Under the pieces are notes generated by a model. It ran no database searches. It was given only the letters and a program-made list of their open reading frames with translations, and was not told the DNA's origin. A DNA stretch of 64,000 nucleotides from Bradyrhizobium quebecense (GTDB lineage Bacteria; Pseudomonadota; Alphaproteobacteria; Rhizobiales; Xanthobacteraceae): contig NZ_CP088022.1 of NCBI RefSeq assembly GCF_013373795.3, positions 6,820,001-6,884,000 of the forward strand. Direction: 5' to 3'. The stretch's first letter is position 1. The number at the start of each line of letters is the position of its first letter. This document shows, one piece after another, positions 46,213 to 55,810 of this stretch. The translations under genes were made by a program, and so were the position numbers.

Positions 46213-49097
46213 CACAGGCCCTCCGTGTCGAACATCAGCCGGTGAAAGTCCTCTTCGATGAGGCGGACCTTCCATGTGTCATCGGCCGCTTTCAGGTTCT
46301 CCAGATTGTTGTCGCCGTTGACGTAGATGAGCCCGAATTCGCTGTCCTTGGCGGAATAGCCGGCGCGCGTGAACCACGTGTCGAGCACGAGATTGTCCTG
46401 CTCGGCGTTGCCGGTGAGCTTGCGCCAAATGATGAGCGCGCGGCGCCCATCCGGGGTGGTGCCGGTCACGGTGCGGAACCACCAAGGGCCGCCCGCATCC
46501 AGGCGCAACCGCCCCTTAAGGACGAGCCGTCCCTCGCTGTCCCGCTCAAACTCGGCGGCGAAGGTCTGCGGTGCGGCGATGCCCTGAACGGTGAGGCCGA
46601 CCAGCCAGTTGAAGGTCTCCAGCAGGTCGACATTCACCTCCCGGCTTTCGTCCGATCCCGGGCGCTTCACCTTGAGCTGGTAGGCGGTCGGGTCCGTGAA
46701 AGCCTTGACGTTCAGAAGCGACTGACTGCCGCGCGTCTCCACGTCGAGCATGTACCGGAGCATGTACTGCTCTTTGAAGCGATCGGCGCCCTGCGCTTCA
46801 GCCGAAGTCAGGAGATCCTCCTGCCGCGCGGTGCGCACCGGCACGAGGTTGTTAAGTGCATCCTCGTACGATTCGAGACGAACGATCTTGATGACGGCGC
46901 TTCCTCCGTCATGTGAGCGCGGCGCGCCGCCTTTCCAATCGCTAGCGTAAAGCGCTTTGAGAATGCGCGGCTTGGTGAGCGTGTCGAAATAGTGGCCCAT
47001 TTCAACAGTCAGAAACTTCCTTTGCCCGCCGTCTTCCCGGTTGGCCTGAATGATGGCGTGGGCCGAACTCCCGCTTCCGCCAAAGAAGTCCGAAAACCAG
47101 CTGTCCGCCTTGGTTGACTGGAGCACGAACTTCTTGACGAACTTCGAACTTTTCGGAGACAGGAACAGCCCAGACTCTCCGAACAAATTGCCGAGTTCGG
47201 CCTCGCCATCGTTGTACTCATAGAAGACGCTGGTGCCGATGTTTGTCTCTACTTCGTGGAGGAACCCTTTTGTCCTTGGAACCTTATTTTCGTCGTCTCC
47301 CCAAGCAATCCGCTTGTCCGCTTCCAGAGATTCGAAAGACCGGCGATCAGCATTGTTGTTGTCCGGCTTCGCCGGGAATTTCCATCCACTTTGCGGATGC
47401 GGACACGGCTTGCCGGTCACCGGGTGAACAGGCTTGTAATATCGGTAGTTGGGGTGGTTGGGGTCCTTGGTGGTTGGCGACTGCTTGGATGCGGGCGCGC
47501 CGGTGGGGATTTCACTCCATACCCAGAGCTTCGCCTGGCGTTGCCTGGCCTCCTCTTCCGGAACATACGTCCCTCCTGCGTCGCGATACTCAGCACGATT
47601 GTAGGGATAGAGCCCACGCCAGGGGTCCTGCCGCTTCGCGTCCGCGTCCCATTCCTGCCCAGTCCCTTCAACCTCGGCTCGATACTCCTCTTTGTGTTTT
47701 TCGAAGAGCGTCTGCAGTGCTTTCGACACGTCGCTGAGCGGCGGATAGTCGGCGTCCAATGTCGCGACCAGTTCCATGACTTCGGAAAAGCCGGGCTTGG
47801 GCTCACGGAACATGGCCTTGTCAGCTTCCACGGAAGCACGATTGCTCGCGTAGACCTCCACGTATTCGTGGTTGGTGGAATAGTTCGGCAGCTGGCTGTT
47901 GGCGGTCGCCTGCGTCCAGATCAGTTCCTCGATGTGGTTCTCTGCTCCGAAAACTTCATCGAGAGCGTGCTCCAGAATGGTTCGCTCCGTCTTGTCGATG
48001 CTCACGAAGATCGCCCCATCCTGTCTTAAGAGAGGATGGCAGGCGGCAATTCGATCTCTCATCAGAGTCGCAAAAGAGGAATGCTTGTAGTTGTTCTTAT
48101 AGGGAATCGAGCTGCTGTCCGTATTGTAGGGAGGGTCGATGTAGATGGATTTTATAACATCGCTAAAGCGCCGGCGGGCTAGCGTGAGAGCGTGGAAGTT
48201 ATCCGAGTGAACCATGATGCCACTCAGCGCCTCGCCCAATTGATCTTGCGAAGAAAGGACGCTCTCCAAAAACTGCACATCGAATAGGGTTGTATCTAGA
48301 ACCAGTGATTGGTTCTGGCTCAGAAACTCAACGGATAGCGGAGCCGAGTATCCTTCCTTCTCTTTGATCGAAAAGAGCTTCACCCATTCCGCGCGCTGCG
48401 CATCGTTTGCGGCGATCTTCGGGTAAAGCTCTTCGGGAATCCGATCCAGCGTGATGCAATACTGCGTCTCGACGACGAACTTTTTCTTCAACCACAGCTT
48501 TTTCTGGAAATCCTCAAGCTGTGCAAGAAAGTCGATGATCTTGCCGGCAATCCGTCGGATCACCTTGATCTTCGAGAGATATTGTTCGACGCGCGGCGCG
48601 GTGTCCCTCTCGATATCGTCGAGATGCATCACCTCGTTTTTGACGTAGAAATCGAGCTCTCGGCGCAGGAAGCCGCCCAGGTCTTTGTGAATGAAATAGT
48701 CGAAGGTGTTGCGGGCGGTGTAGCGCCTTAAATGCCCTTCGAGGCGGGAATGGCCGGGCGTTTCGCCGTTCAGGTTCACATGCGGCTTGGCGAGTTCGGC
48801 AATCCACGACGTGAAGGCTGCATCAGTGACCGCCAGAATGCGACTGACAGCGGACGCCGTGAGGTCCTTCTGAGCAGGCGGCTTCTTTTTCCCTTCCCGC
48901 TCACTCTCCGGCCAGTCGGTCAACGTCGCTGGGCGATAGGCAAAGCGCAGAACCAGATCGCCATCTTCCTCGGCGATGAAATCCTCGCCCGCCAGGATGA
49001 AGACGCGATCCTTGCCCTCAGTCGCCTTGACGTTGCCGTGCTCACCCTCGGTAGCATCTACCGAGCCGGAAGTAAACACGCATGGGATTAGGGGCAT
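46212..49097 (-). pseudogene. Type III-like (Mod) DNA methyltransferase, main part after a frameshift
   Basis: The 961-codon frame carries the catalytic motif IV DPPYNT near residue 320, plus [11 protein letters not shown] (preceding the SAM region) and [11 protein letters not shown]. The late segment [14 protein letters not shown] resembles the SAM-binding motif I (FxGxG). The first 14 codons ([12 protein letters not shown]...) are out-of-frame readings of upstream coding sequence. The true protein starts at 49623 in another frame and joins near 49065 ([16 protein letters not shown]). A restored protein would be about 1140 residues, methylating adenine N6 or cytosine N4. The stop overlaps the Res-like remnant. 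Confidence 0.85.
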
Positions 49098-49623
49098 CGT
49101 CCGGCTTCAGCCGGAAAGCGTAATCCCGCAGGTACTCGCTGGTCTTGATGTAATACTGGTCGCGATTGGCCCAGTGAAGTTTGACTTCCTCGCCCTCATA
49201 GGGGATCGCGTAGACGCCCGGCCTATAGACTCGCTTGGCAAGAAAATCGCCCTCCGAATAGTAGCGGCGGAAGAAACTGAACAGATGGTCGTAGACCTCG
49301 TTCTCAAGCCCGCCGATATCGACCGCGTCGTTGGCGAGCTTGGCGCGCAGGTCCTTGACCTTCGGCAATGTCTCGGGATCGGCGCCAAGGCTTTGAGCCT
49401 GCTGGATCGCCTTGGCGAGTTCCTTTTCCAGTTCCGCCTTGTCGGAAGTCTTATAGAGGCCGAACGCCTGCTTCACCTGCGGCAGCAGATCCTTGTCGAG
49501 GAACTGCGTCACCTCGGCGCTCTTGGCGTGCATGATCCGATAGAGGCCGAAATCCAAATCGGGCTGGTCGAGTTGGAACAACTCCTTGAGCAGGGTCTTC
49601 AGCTTCTCGAATTTCTGGCTCAT
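49042..49623 (-). pseudogene. Type III-like (Mod) DNA methyltransferase, N-terminal part before the frameshift
   Basis: The 193-residue frame starts at ATG 49623 (MSQKFEKLKTLLKELFQLD) and matches the usual N-terminus of the methyltransferase that continues below. Near CGGCTCGGTAGATGCT (about 49055-49070, minus strand) one extra base shifts the frame. Reading CTCGTAGAT instead of CTCGGTAGAT would continue [12 protein letters not shown]. It lies 40 bp after the SNF2 gene. Whether this is a mutation or an assembly error cannot be told here. Confidence 0.82.
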
Positions 49624-49663
49624 TATGCGTCTCGTTTCTTGTTTAAATTGCATTCGCAGCGGA

Positions 49664-52552
49664 TCAAACGACCCGCCAGCGGATGGTGAAGAGGGTCTCT
49701 GTTTCCGTCCGCTGCGCGAGGCGCTGCTCCAGCTGGTCGATGAGAGAATCCCGCTTCCCCATGATCTCGTCCTCGACCGTAAAAATCTCCTGCCGCTGAC
49801 GGCGCTGCTGGCGTTCCAGCTTCTGGATTCTTTCCTGGATGCCGTGTTGCTCTTCAAGAGTCACGGCTTGCCGCGCCTGACGACGCAACACCTTGATCTG
49901 CTCTTTCGTGTCGGCCAGCGCCTTCTCGGCGGAAAGCACCATGTCATCGGCCCACTTCTCAAGCTTCTCGCGGGCCTGGTTAAAATGAGCGCTGTTTTGC
50001 TCCAACGACAGACTGATCGTTGCCTTGGCGTGACGCCGGGCTTCCGCGTCGAGCCTCTTGCCGATCGCATCCGGAATCTGGGTGTTGTCGTCGACCCGGC
50101 CAGAACATCCGAACAACTTCTCCATCGTCTCCTGATCGAGCGATGCACCCTCATCGTCAAAGGCGGAGAACAAAAGATATTCCTCACGCTCATAGGACTC
50201 GATCTGCAGGCGCGTCAGAATTAGGTAACCAGCCTTACCGCGAAGCGCCTCGACAACATGTACGCGGGGGGCATGGTTCGTGACATCGAACATCAGGCCG
50301 GCGGACGGTGTGACCAGCGTCTTACCGCTTTGGACAACGTTTTCACCCAGCGGATGCGACAAGCGGTACAGGAAGCGGCCCTGTTCGTCACTTCGGTCCA
50401 ATCCGGATTCCGGCTGCGACTTGGAGATAAGATGATAGCGACCAATGCTAATGTCCGGGATCGGTGGCCGCGTGAGATCAAAAGCCAGCGCATCGTCGTC
50501 GAATCGCGCGCGCTCACCCAGGATGAAACGCGTCAACGACCAGAACCGCTGTCCGACACGATCGAGCTGAGCTTTCGCGTCGGCGAGTTTGATCCTGAGC
50601 CGTTGATGAACGTCCTCGTCGAACCGTTCGAACAGCTTGCGCCGCGTGTCATCCATCCGGGCGCGGATGCTCTCATCCATTTCTTCTTGAAGTTTTTGGA
50701 AGGCGGCTTCGATCTCTTCAGATGTCCTGCACTCCTGATAAATCGCAAGGATGCGCTTCTCGAAATCGACACCTGACTCGATGCTGCCGAGAACATCATC
50801 CGATGCGCCAAACACGCCGTCGAACAGACTGAACTTCTCGCCGAGCAACTCAAGAACGCGCCGATCGGCCTCGTTGCGCTCGTTCAGAAAATTGATGACG
50901 ACCACGTCGTGCTTCTGGCCGTAACGATGGCATCGTCCAATGCGCTGCTCGATCCGCTGTGGGTTCCACGGCAGATCGTAGTTGACTACAAGCGAGCAGA
51001 ATTGGAGGTTCACACCCTCAGCAGCCGCCTCCGTCGCCAGAAAGATCGTCGCCTGATCGCGGAAGTGCTCGACCAAAGCGGCGCGAACATCAATCGCGCG
51101 CGACCCCGATGATCGCCCGGTATCTCGGTTGTTCGCAAGCCAGTTTTCGTAGATAGTCGTCGCCTCCGGGCCTCCGTTAGTCCCGTTGAACAGCACGACC
51201 TGCCCCTTGTAGCCGTGGGCCTCCAGAAAACTCTTCAGATAGTCCTGCGTCCGGCGGGACTCCGTAAAGATCAGCGCCTTTCGCGCCGCGCCAGTTTCGG
51301 CCATCTGCGCGAAGCCGATATCGAGCGCCTTGAGCAGGGTCTCAGTTTTGGTATCGACCGGAATCCCTCGTGCCCGGGTCGCGAGGCGCTGCAGAAGGTC
51401 GATCTCTTCTTTGAGCCGTTGCCGATCGATGGCGAGAGGGCGCTCTTCTGCATTCTGCCATGGCGTTTCCTCCGCGAGAATGTCGTCAAGCAGCTCGTCC
51501 TCGATATCCTCCGATTCAACGAGACGTTCGGCGAACTCGGGATCATCTGCGATTTGTTCGTCACGCAGCGTTTCCAGACGTAGCCGCAGGGTATCCAGCG
51601 TGCCGGCTATCGCTTGGGATGATGACGCCAGCAGTTTCCGTAGGATAAGTGCTGTCAGGTGACGCTGGCGCTGAGGCAGCGCATAGCTGTTGGGACGCTG
51701 TAAAAACGCTGACACGGCCTCGTAGAGGGAATGCTCTGCGTCATTCGGGGTGAAGGGACGAGTAATCGCCCGCCGGTCCGTATACCTGACGTACTCGGTA
51801 ACCTGGTTGCGAAGCGTACGCTTGCAAAATGTTGCCAGCCGCTGCCGAAGGTCGGTGAGGCTGCTCCCGGCGCTGGCATAGCGCGCCCTGAACGCATTGA
51901 TGTCGCCAAACAGATAATCATCGATGAGTGTTGAAAGCCCGTAGAGTTCGATAAGTGAGTTTTGCAAAGGCGTCGCCGTTAACAACAACTTACGGCAGTC
52001 TTCGGTTGCCCAGCGTATGCCTTGACCAACCTTGTTGCTCGGACGATATGCGTTCCGCAACTTATGCGCTTCGTCGATGACAATTAGGTCCCATGCAATC
52101 GCCTTGATGTCTTCACGCAAAGCATTTGCATAATTAAATGAAACAATAAGGATTGATCTTTCGTTTAGCGGAGCTCGGCCGAGGCGTTGTTCGTCTTTAA
52201 AGGCTTTTGCATCCAGCACCCGCGTCGGAAGATTAAATTTTTCCGAAAGTTCAAGAGCCCACTGCTTTCTGATTGAAGCCGGACAGATTACGATGAGGCG
52301 GCGCTTGCGCTCGGCCCATAGCTGGCAAAGCACAATGCCTGCCTCGATGGTTTTCCCGAGTCCGACTTCATCGGCAAGTAGGACGCCTTTAGAAAGTGGT
52401 GATTCGAGCGCGAATAAAGCGGCCTCAATCTGATGTGGATTGAGGTCTACCGCGGCATCAAATAAGGACATGGAGAGGCGATCAAGCCCGGTCGCTGCTT
52501 TGCGGGTTAGGTCGTACGCATAGTATTTGGCGTGATAGGCCGTAACGTTCAT
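49664..52552 (-). CDS. SNF2-family helicase/translocase of the methyltransferase operon
   Basis: The 962-residue protein has motif I ADEVGLGKTIE at 60-70, motif Ia VICPASIRKQW near 88-98, motif II DEAH at 160-163, motif III LLLTATPLQN near 190, motif V ATEAAAEGVNLQ and motif VI QRIGRCHRYGQ in the second RecA lobe. This is a textbook SNF2/RapA translocase. The C-terminal 130 residues form a charged coiled coil. It is first in the operon with the methyltransferase and Res-like helicase, a set that resembles DISARM and other restriction-type modules without matching one exactly. This gene is intact while its partners are broken. Confidence 0.92.
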   Translation of the reverse strand: MNVTAYHAKYYAYDLTRKAATGLDRLSMSLFDAAVDLNPHQIEAALFALESPLSKGVLLADEVGLGKTIEAGIVLCQLWAERKRRLIVICPASIRKQWALELSEKFNLPTRVLDAKAFKDEQRLGRAPLNERSILIVSFNYANALREDIKAIAWDLIVIDEAHKLRNAYRPSNKVGQGIRWATEDCRKLLLTATPLQNSLIELYGLSTLIDDYLFGDINAFRARYASAGSSLTDLRQRLATFCKRTLRNQVTEYVRYTDRRAITRPFTPNDAEHSLYEAVSAFLQRPNSYALPQRQRHLTALILRKLLASSSQAIAGTLDTLRLRLETLRDEQIADDPEFAERLVESEDIEDELLDDILAEETPWQNAEERPLAIDRQRLKEEIDLLQRLATRARGIPVDTKTETLLKALDIGFAQMAETGAARKALIFTESRRTQDYLKSFLEAHGYKGQVVLFNGTNGGPEATTIYENWLANNRDTGRSSGSRAIDVRAALVEHFRDQATIFLATEAAAEGVNLQFCSLVVNYDLPWNPQRIEQRIGRCHRYGQKHDVVVINFLNERNEADRRVLELLGEKFSLFDGVFGASDDVLGSIESGVDFEKRILAIYQECRTSEEIEAAFQKLQEEMDESIRARMDDTRRKLFERFDEDVHQRLRIKLADAKAQLDRVGQRFWSLTRFILGERARFDDDALAFDLTRPPIPDISIGRYHLISKSQPESGLDRSDEQGRFLYRLSHPLGENVVQSGKTLVTPSAGLMFDVTNHAPRVHVVEALRGKAGYLILTRLQIESYEREEYLLFSAFDDEGASLDQETMEKLFGCSGRVDDNTQIPDAIGKRLDAEARRHAKATISLSLEQNSAHFNQAREKLEKWADDMVLSAEKALADTKEQIKVLRRQARQAVTLEEQHGIQERIQKLERQQRRQRQEIFTVEDEIMGKRDSLIDQLEQRLAQRTETETLFTIRWRVV

Positions 52553-53098
52553 TTGTGGTCTTTAGGCCTCTTACGCTCTGCCTGCGATGGAACTTGCAGC
52601 GTAGAATGTCGATATTCTTCACCGGCGCTGACACCATCGTTCGGACTTCGCAGTCTTTCGATCACCAAGGATTTGGACGCAGCGAAGCCGGCCCATCCGA
52701 AGCTGTCTTCGGCAGCGTTTATGGATGTACGGCGCAAGTATACCCCCCCCCCGAGAGTTGCAACCACTTTAGACCTGTTCGGCGTTAAATCCCATCCTTG
52801 GCAATACCATTCGTCACGTGTTTGGCGCCCTTTTAGTTCGGAGCCGATGGACACGCTAGCAGATCGGCAATCAGCGCAGCACGCAAATTTGGCAGGTAAG
52901 AGCGAGATTCAAGGCTCACGACGTCGCATACTCTCGGAAGCCAACGGAAGCCACCTACTCGCAATGAAGAAAGCTCGTCCTGCTAAGCCTTAGGCTCGCT
53001 CAACCAAGCTGCGCTGCGGCGTCTTCGATGCTGCGGACTTGAGCTCGATCATTCCACCTGCCAACGCGGCAGCTCTGATCATCGCTTAGCCGCTTCAT
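52553..53098. other. Intergenic region with no supported gene
   Basis: These 546 bp lie between two minus-strand genes and probably hold the promoter of the SNF2 operon. A run of nine C residues occurs near 52745. The short frames on both strands look like noise. Confidence 0.45.
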
Positions 53099-55786
53099 CT
53101 ACATCACGGTCGCCTTAGGAGGTTGCTCAAGATCGATGCGCCGCTTTTCGGCATCCTTCTTTCGTTTGTTGACGTCAATACGATATTGGTCAATCACATC
53201 AAGATCGCTCTTCATATCGGCCGGTGTCGGAATCGGAATGGCCTTACCGGCCGCCATGTCATGTCCCGAGCGTTCGGACACCCGTTTCATGGCCCAAAAG
53301 ACCTTTTTGTGGTCTTCGTCCTCGACCACGACACCCTTCAGGCTCTGCGTTTTGACATCGCTGTTAAACCGCTCAACGACTTTGCCAAGCAGGACTTCCT
53401 CGACGAGCCTTTCCCAAGTCTCTCGAAGGTCGGTGTAGAAGTCCTTCGCAGACCTTCGCCACGCGTCATTTGTGAAATCCGCGGCGCCGTCCAAATCCTT
53501 CAGGCGCGCCCTGAGAGTGTCGATGCGCTTCGTAACAGACTGCGCTATCCACGGCTCATCAGTTTCGCTGATCAGGCCAAAGCCAGCAGATTCCGACTTG
53601 TTGATATAATTTCGGACGAGGGGAATCGCCGGACTGGCTTGGGCTGCTGCATCGATCACCTCATTGAAGAACAGAAGATTATGCGTGAAGATGATGATCT
53701 GACGCCCGGTCGCGGCTTCTTTCACGAGCCTTGCGGCAACCCGCCTGATCCGGACATGGTCGAGAGACGATACGGGATCGTCGATGATCATGCCCTGGCG
53801 CGATGTGTCTCCTCCGACTTCGGCAAGGAAACAGGCCAGTGCAAGCGCGCGCTGTTCTCCTTCACTCAGCACCTTGCTGTTTGTGATGGCTTTCGCCGCG
53901 TTGAGGCCAACCTCGAAATAGCTCTGCCCATCCTGGCTACGATCATTAACGGCGAAAGGAATGTGCGTTAGCGCCAGAGTCTCGATCTCGGCGACTATGC
54001 GCTTTTCGAGACTCTCCATGACAAGGCTACGCCGAAGCGATGTCATCTGCCGGGAGACCGAACCTGTCTCGACGGCGTCGCAGCATGCGAGAAGTTTGCG
54101 TCGCTCTTCCAAATCCGCCAGACGCGCCAGAATTACGGCGAGATCGTCAGACAGCTTCTTTCGATCCTTGAGCGCGTCGCGCCGCGTCCGATCGGTAGCG
54201 CGATTGCCGTCGTTGGCCGCGGCCTCGTCATCCGCCAGCGCCTCGGCTTCCAGTTCTTCCACCTCCGTTCGCACCTTCGCTGCGATAGGGTCCGCAAGCA
54301 GAGGGAGTGCGGCGAAGTCGGCCAGCGTGGCGACGGCGGCAATTGCATCCCGCCTCTTACCGGCGTTGCCGCAATAAGTCGCGATCAACGGCACCATCTC
54401 CTTGCGCTTGGCCGATAGATCGCCGAATTCGCCGAGCGCTGTCTCGACGACATCTTCGCTGGCGATAACAAGTTCCTTTATTCTGCGCAGAGCCTCGCCA
54501 TGGGCCACGGACGCGGTTTGGGCTGCCTTGTTTGCTGCACCCGTCACGAAGTCGTTGAACGCCCGCACGCGCTCGGCAGCATCCGCCGTCATGGGCTCCT
54601 GGCACAGCATGCAACGATCGCCTTCCTGATCCGGTAAATGCTGATGATCGATACCGGTGACGCTCGCCGCATAAGCGCGGGCATGGTCAAACATGAGCCT
54701 CCAGGGAGAAAGCCCGACGCCGGTCAGCGGCATCGTCGCGAAGGCGCCTGACGCAGCGAGCTTTGCGGCCTGGGCTGCCGACTCGGCTGTTGCATAAAGA
54801 TCGCGATAGGTCTCGACAGCCGCCACTGAGAGCGCCTCGTCGATCTGTTCAGATGCTGTCAGGAGTTTTTCCAAGGCCGCCTTGCAGCGCCGACGCCTTG
54901 CCGCCATTGTTGAAGGGTCACTTGCCAGAGCCTGCTCGAGACCAGCGAGCTCAGCCATCTCCTGTTCTGACACCGCCGCGAGATTCTTGATCTCGTCGAT
55001 GGACGGCACCGCTTCCTTGGACTTGATTTCGAGACGGGCCAGCAGCTTTGCGACCGCGCCGGCAGCAGTGTATCCGCCGGGCGGTGGTGTCTTCAGTTTC
55101 TTCTCGATCGCTTTAATTTCTTCCCGAAATTCTGCCTCGAGCTCGCCGCGATGAAGGCCATGACGTTCGAGAAGCGCGATGGCTGCCGGCAGAAACCCGA
55201 TCCGGTTATGCTTGTCGACGTAAAGGCGTGCGTTTGCGGAATCGAAAACAGAAATCCGGGCAATTGTCGCAGGCGGTTGCGTTCCGTCCTTCCAGGTGAT
55301 GGGAGTCGGTTCAGTGGCGCCCTCTTCGAGAAACCGGACAAGCACCTCGGCCGGCGGTTTGGCACCGATCTCGAACACATTGCCGAGAAGATCATCCGCC
55401 GTCAGGCTGCGGCAGAGCTTCTTAGCGATCCGGCAATAGCCGCTTTTTCCGCTTCCATTGTCTCCGTAGATAATGGTGACGCCATCGGTAGCGAACCGTA
55501 ACTGTTGTTCTTCCGCAAGGCGGTTCAAATGCTTGACGGGGCCGAGCGAGCAAAGCACCGCACGCGGCTCGTCCGAACTACTGGCCTTCAAATGCTCCGC
55601 CGCGAGCGGAGAACATTCCGGCGGCTCATCCAACGCAAATCCACCGACGTGGCGGACCCGAGCGGCTATACCGGCCCTGTCCTCCTCCTCGAGGATAAAG
55701 CCGGGTCGCGCGGCATGCCTTCTTAAAGCGTCTCTGATCCAGTCATGCTGCTTGTCTGCCCATTCCAGGAGTCCAACTTCGGCCAT
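53099..55786 (-). CDS. AAA/SMC-like ATPase with zinc hook, RloC-like
   Basis: The 895-residue protein starts at ATG 55786; a TTG 12 bp upstream is less likely. After 90 unassigned residues comes a Rad50/SMC-type ATPase: Walker A GDNGSGKSGYC near 107-117, a coiled coil broken by a hook CMLCQEPM near 390, the signature VLSEGEQRALALA near 639, Walker B GMIIDDPVSSLDH near 668 and a late THN histidine loop. At the C-terminus RETWE near 785 followed by an Asp/Glu-rich EDEDH about 34 residues later recalls the Arg-x3-Glu...His triad of PrrC/RloC anticodon nucleases. ATPase family secure; nuclease assignment tentative. Confidence 0.75.
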   Translation of the reverse strand: MAEVGLLEWADKQHDWIRDALRRHAARPGFILEEEDRAGIAARVRHVGGFALDEPPECSPLAAEHLKASSSDEPRAVLCSLGPVKHLNRLAEEQQLRFATDGVTIIYGDNGSGKSGYCRIAKKLCRSLTADDLLGNVFEIGAKPPAEVLVRFLEEGATEPTPITWKDGTQPPATIARISVFDSANARLYVDKHNRIGFLPAAIALLERHGLHRGELEAEFREEIKAIEKKLKTPPPGGYTAAGAVAKLLARLEIKSKEAVPSIDEIKNLAAVSEQEMAELAGLEQALASDPSTMAARRRRCKAALEKLLTASEQIDEALSVAAVETYRDLYATAESAAQAAKLAASGAFATMPLTGVGLSPWRLMFDHARAYAASVTGIDHQHLPDQEGDRCMLCQEPMTADAAERVRAFNDFVTGAANKAAQTASVAHGEALRRIKELVIASEDVVETALGEFGDLSAKRKEMVPLIATYCGNAGKRRDAIAAVATLADFAALPLLADPIAAKVRTEVEELEAEALADDEAAANDGNRATDRTRRDALKDRKKLSDDLAVILARLADLEERRKLLACCDAVETGSVSRQMTSLRRSLVMESLEKRIVAEIETLALTHIPFAVNDRSQDGQSYFEVGLNAAKAITNSKVLSEGEQRALALACFLAEVGGDTSRQGMIIDDPVSSLDHVRIRRVAARLVKEAATGRQIIIFTHNLLFFNEVIDAAAQASPAIPLVRNYINKSESAGFGLISETDEPWIAQSVTKRIDTLRARLKDLDGAADFTNDAWRRSAKDFYTDLRETWERLVEEVLLGKVVERFNSDVKTQSLKGVVVEDEDHKKVFWAMKRVSERSGHDMAAGKAIPIPTPADMKSDLDVIDQYRIDVNKRKKDAEKRRIDLEQPPKATVM

Positions 55787-55810
55787 TCCCGCCCCCAAAA
55801 CTTATCGTCA

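Noticed and set aside
46005..46916. 303-codon plus-strand ORF opposite the methyltransferase
   Set aside because: Antisense to confirmed coding sequence in a GC-rich genome; no domain.
49586..50224. 212-codon plus-strand ORF opposite the SNF2 C-terminus
   Set aside because: Antisense of a coiled-coil region; no supporting start or motif.
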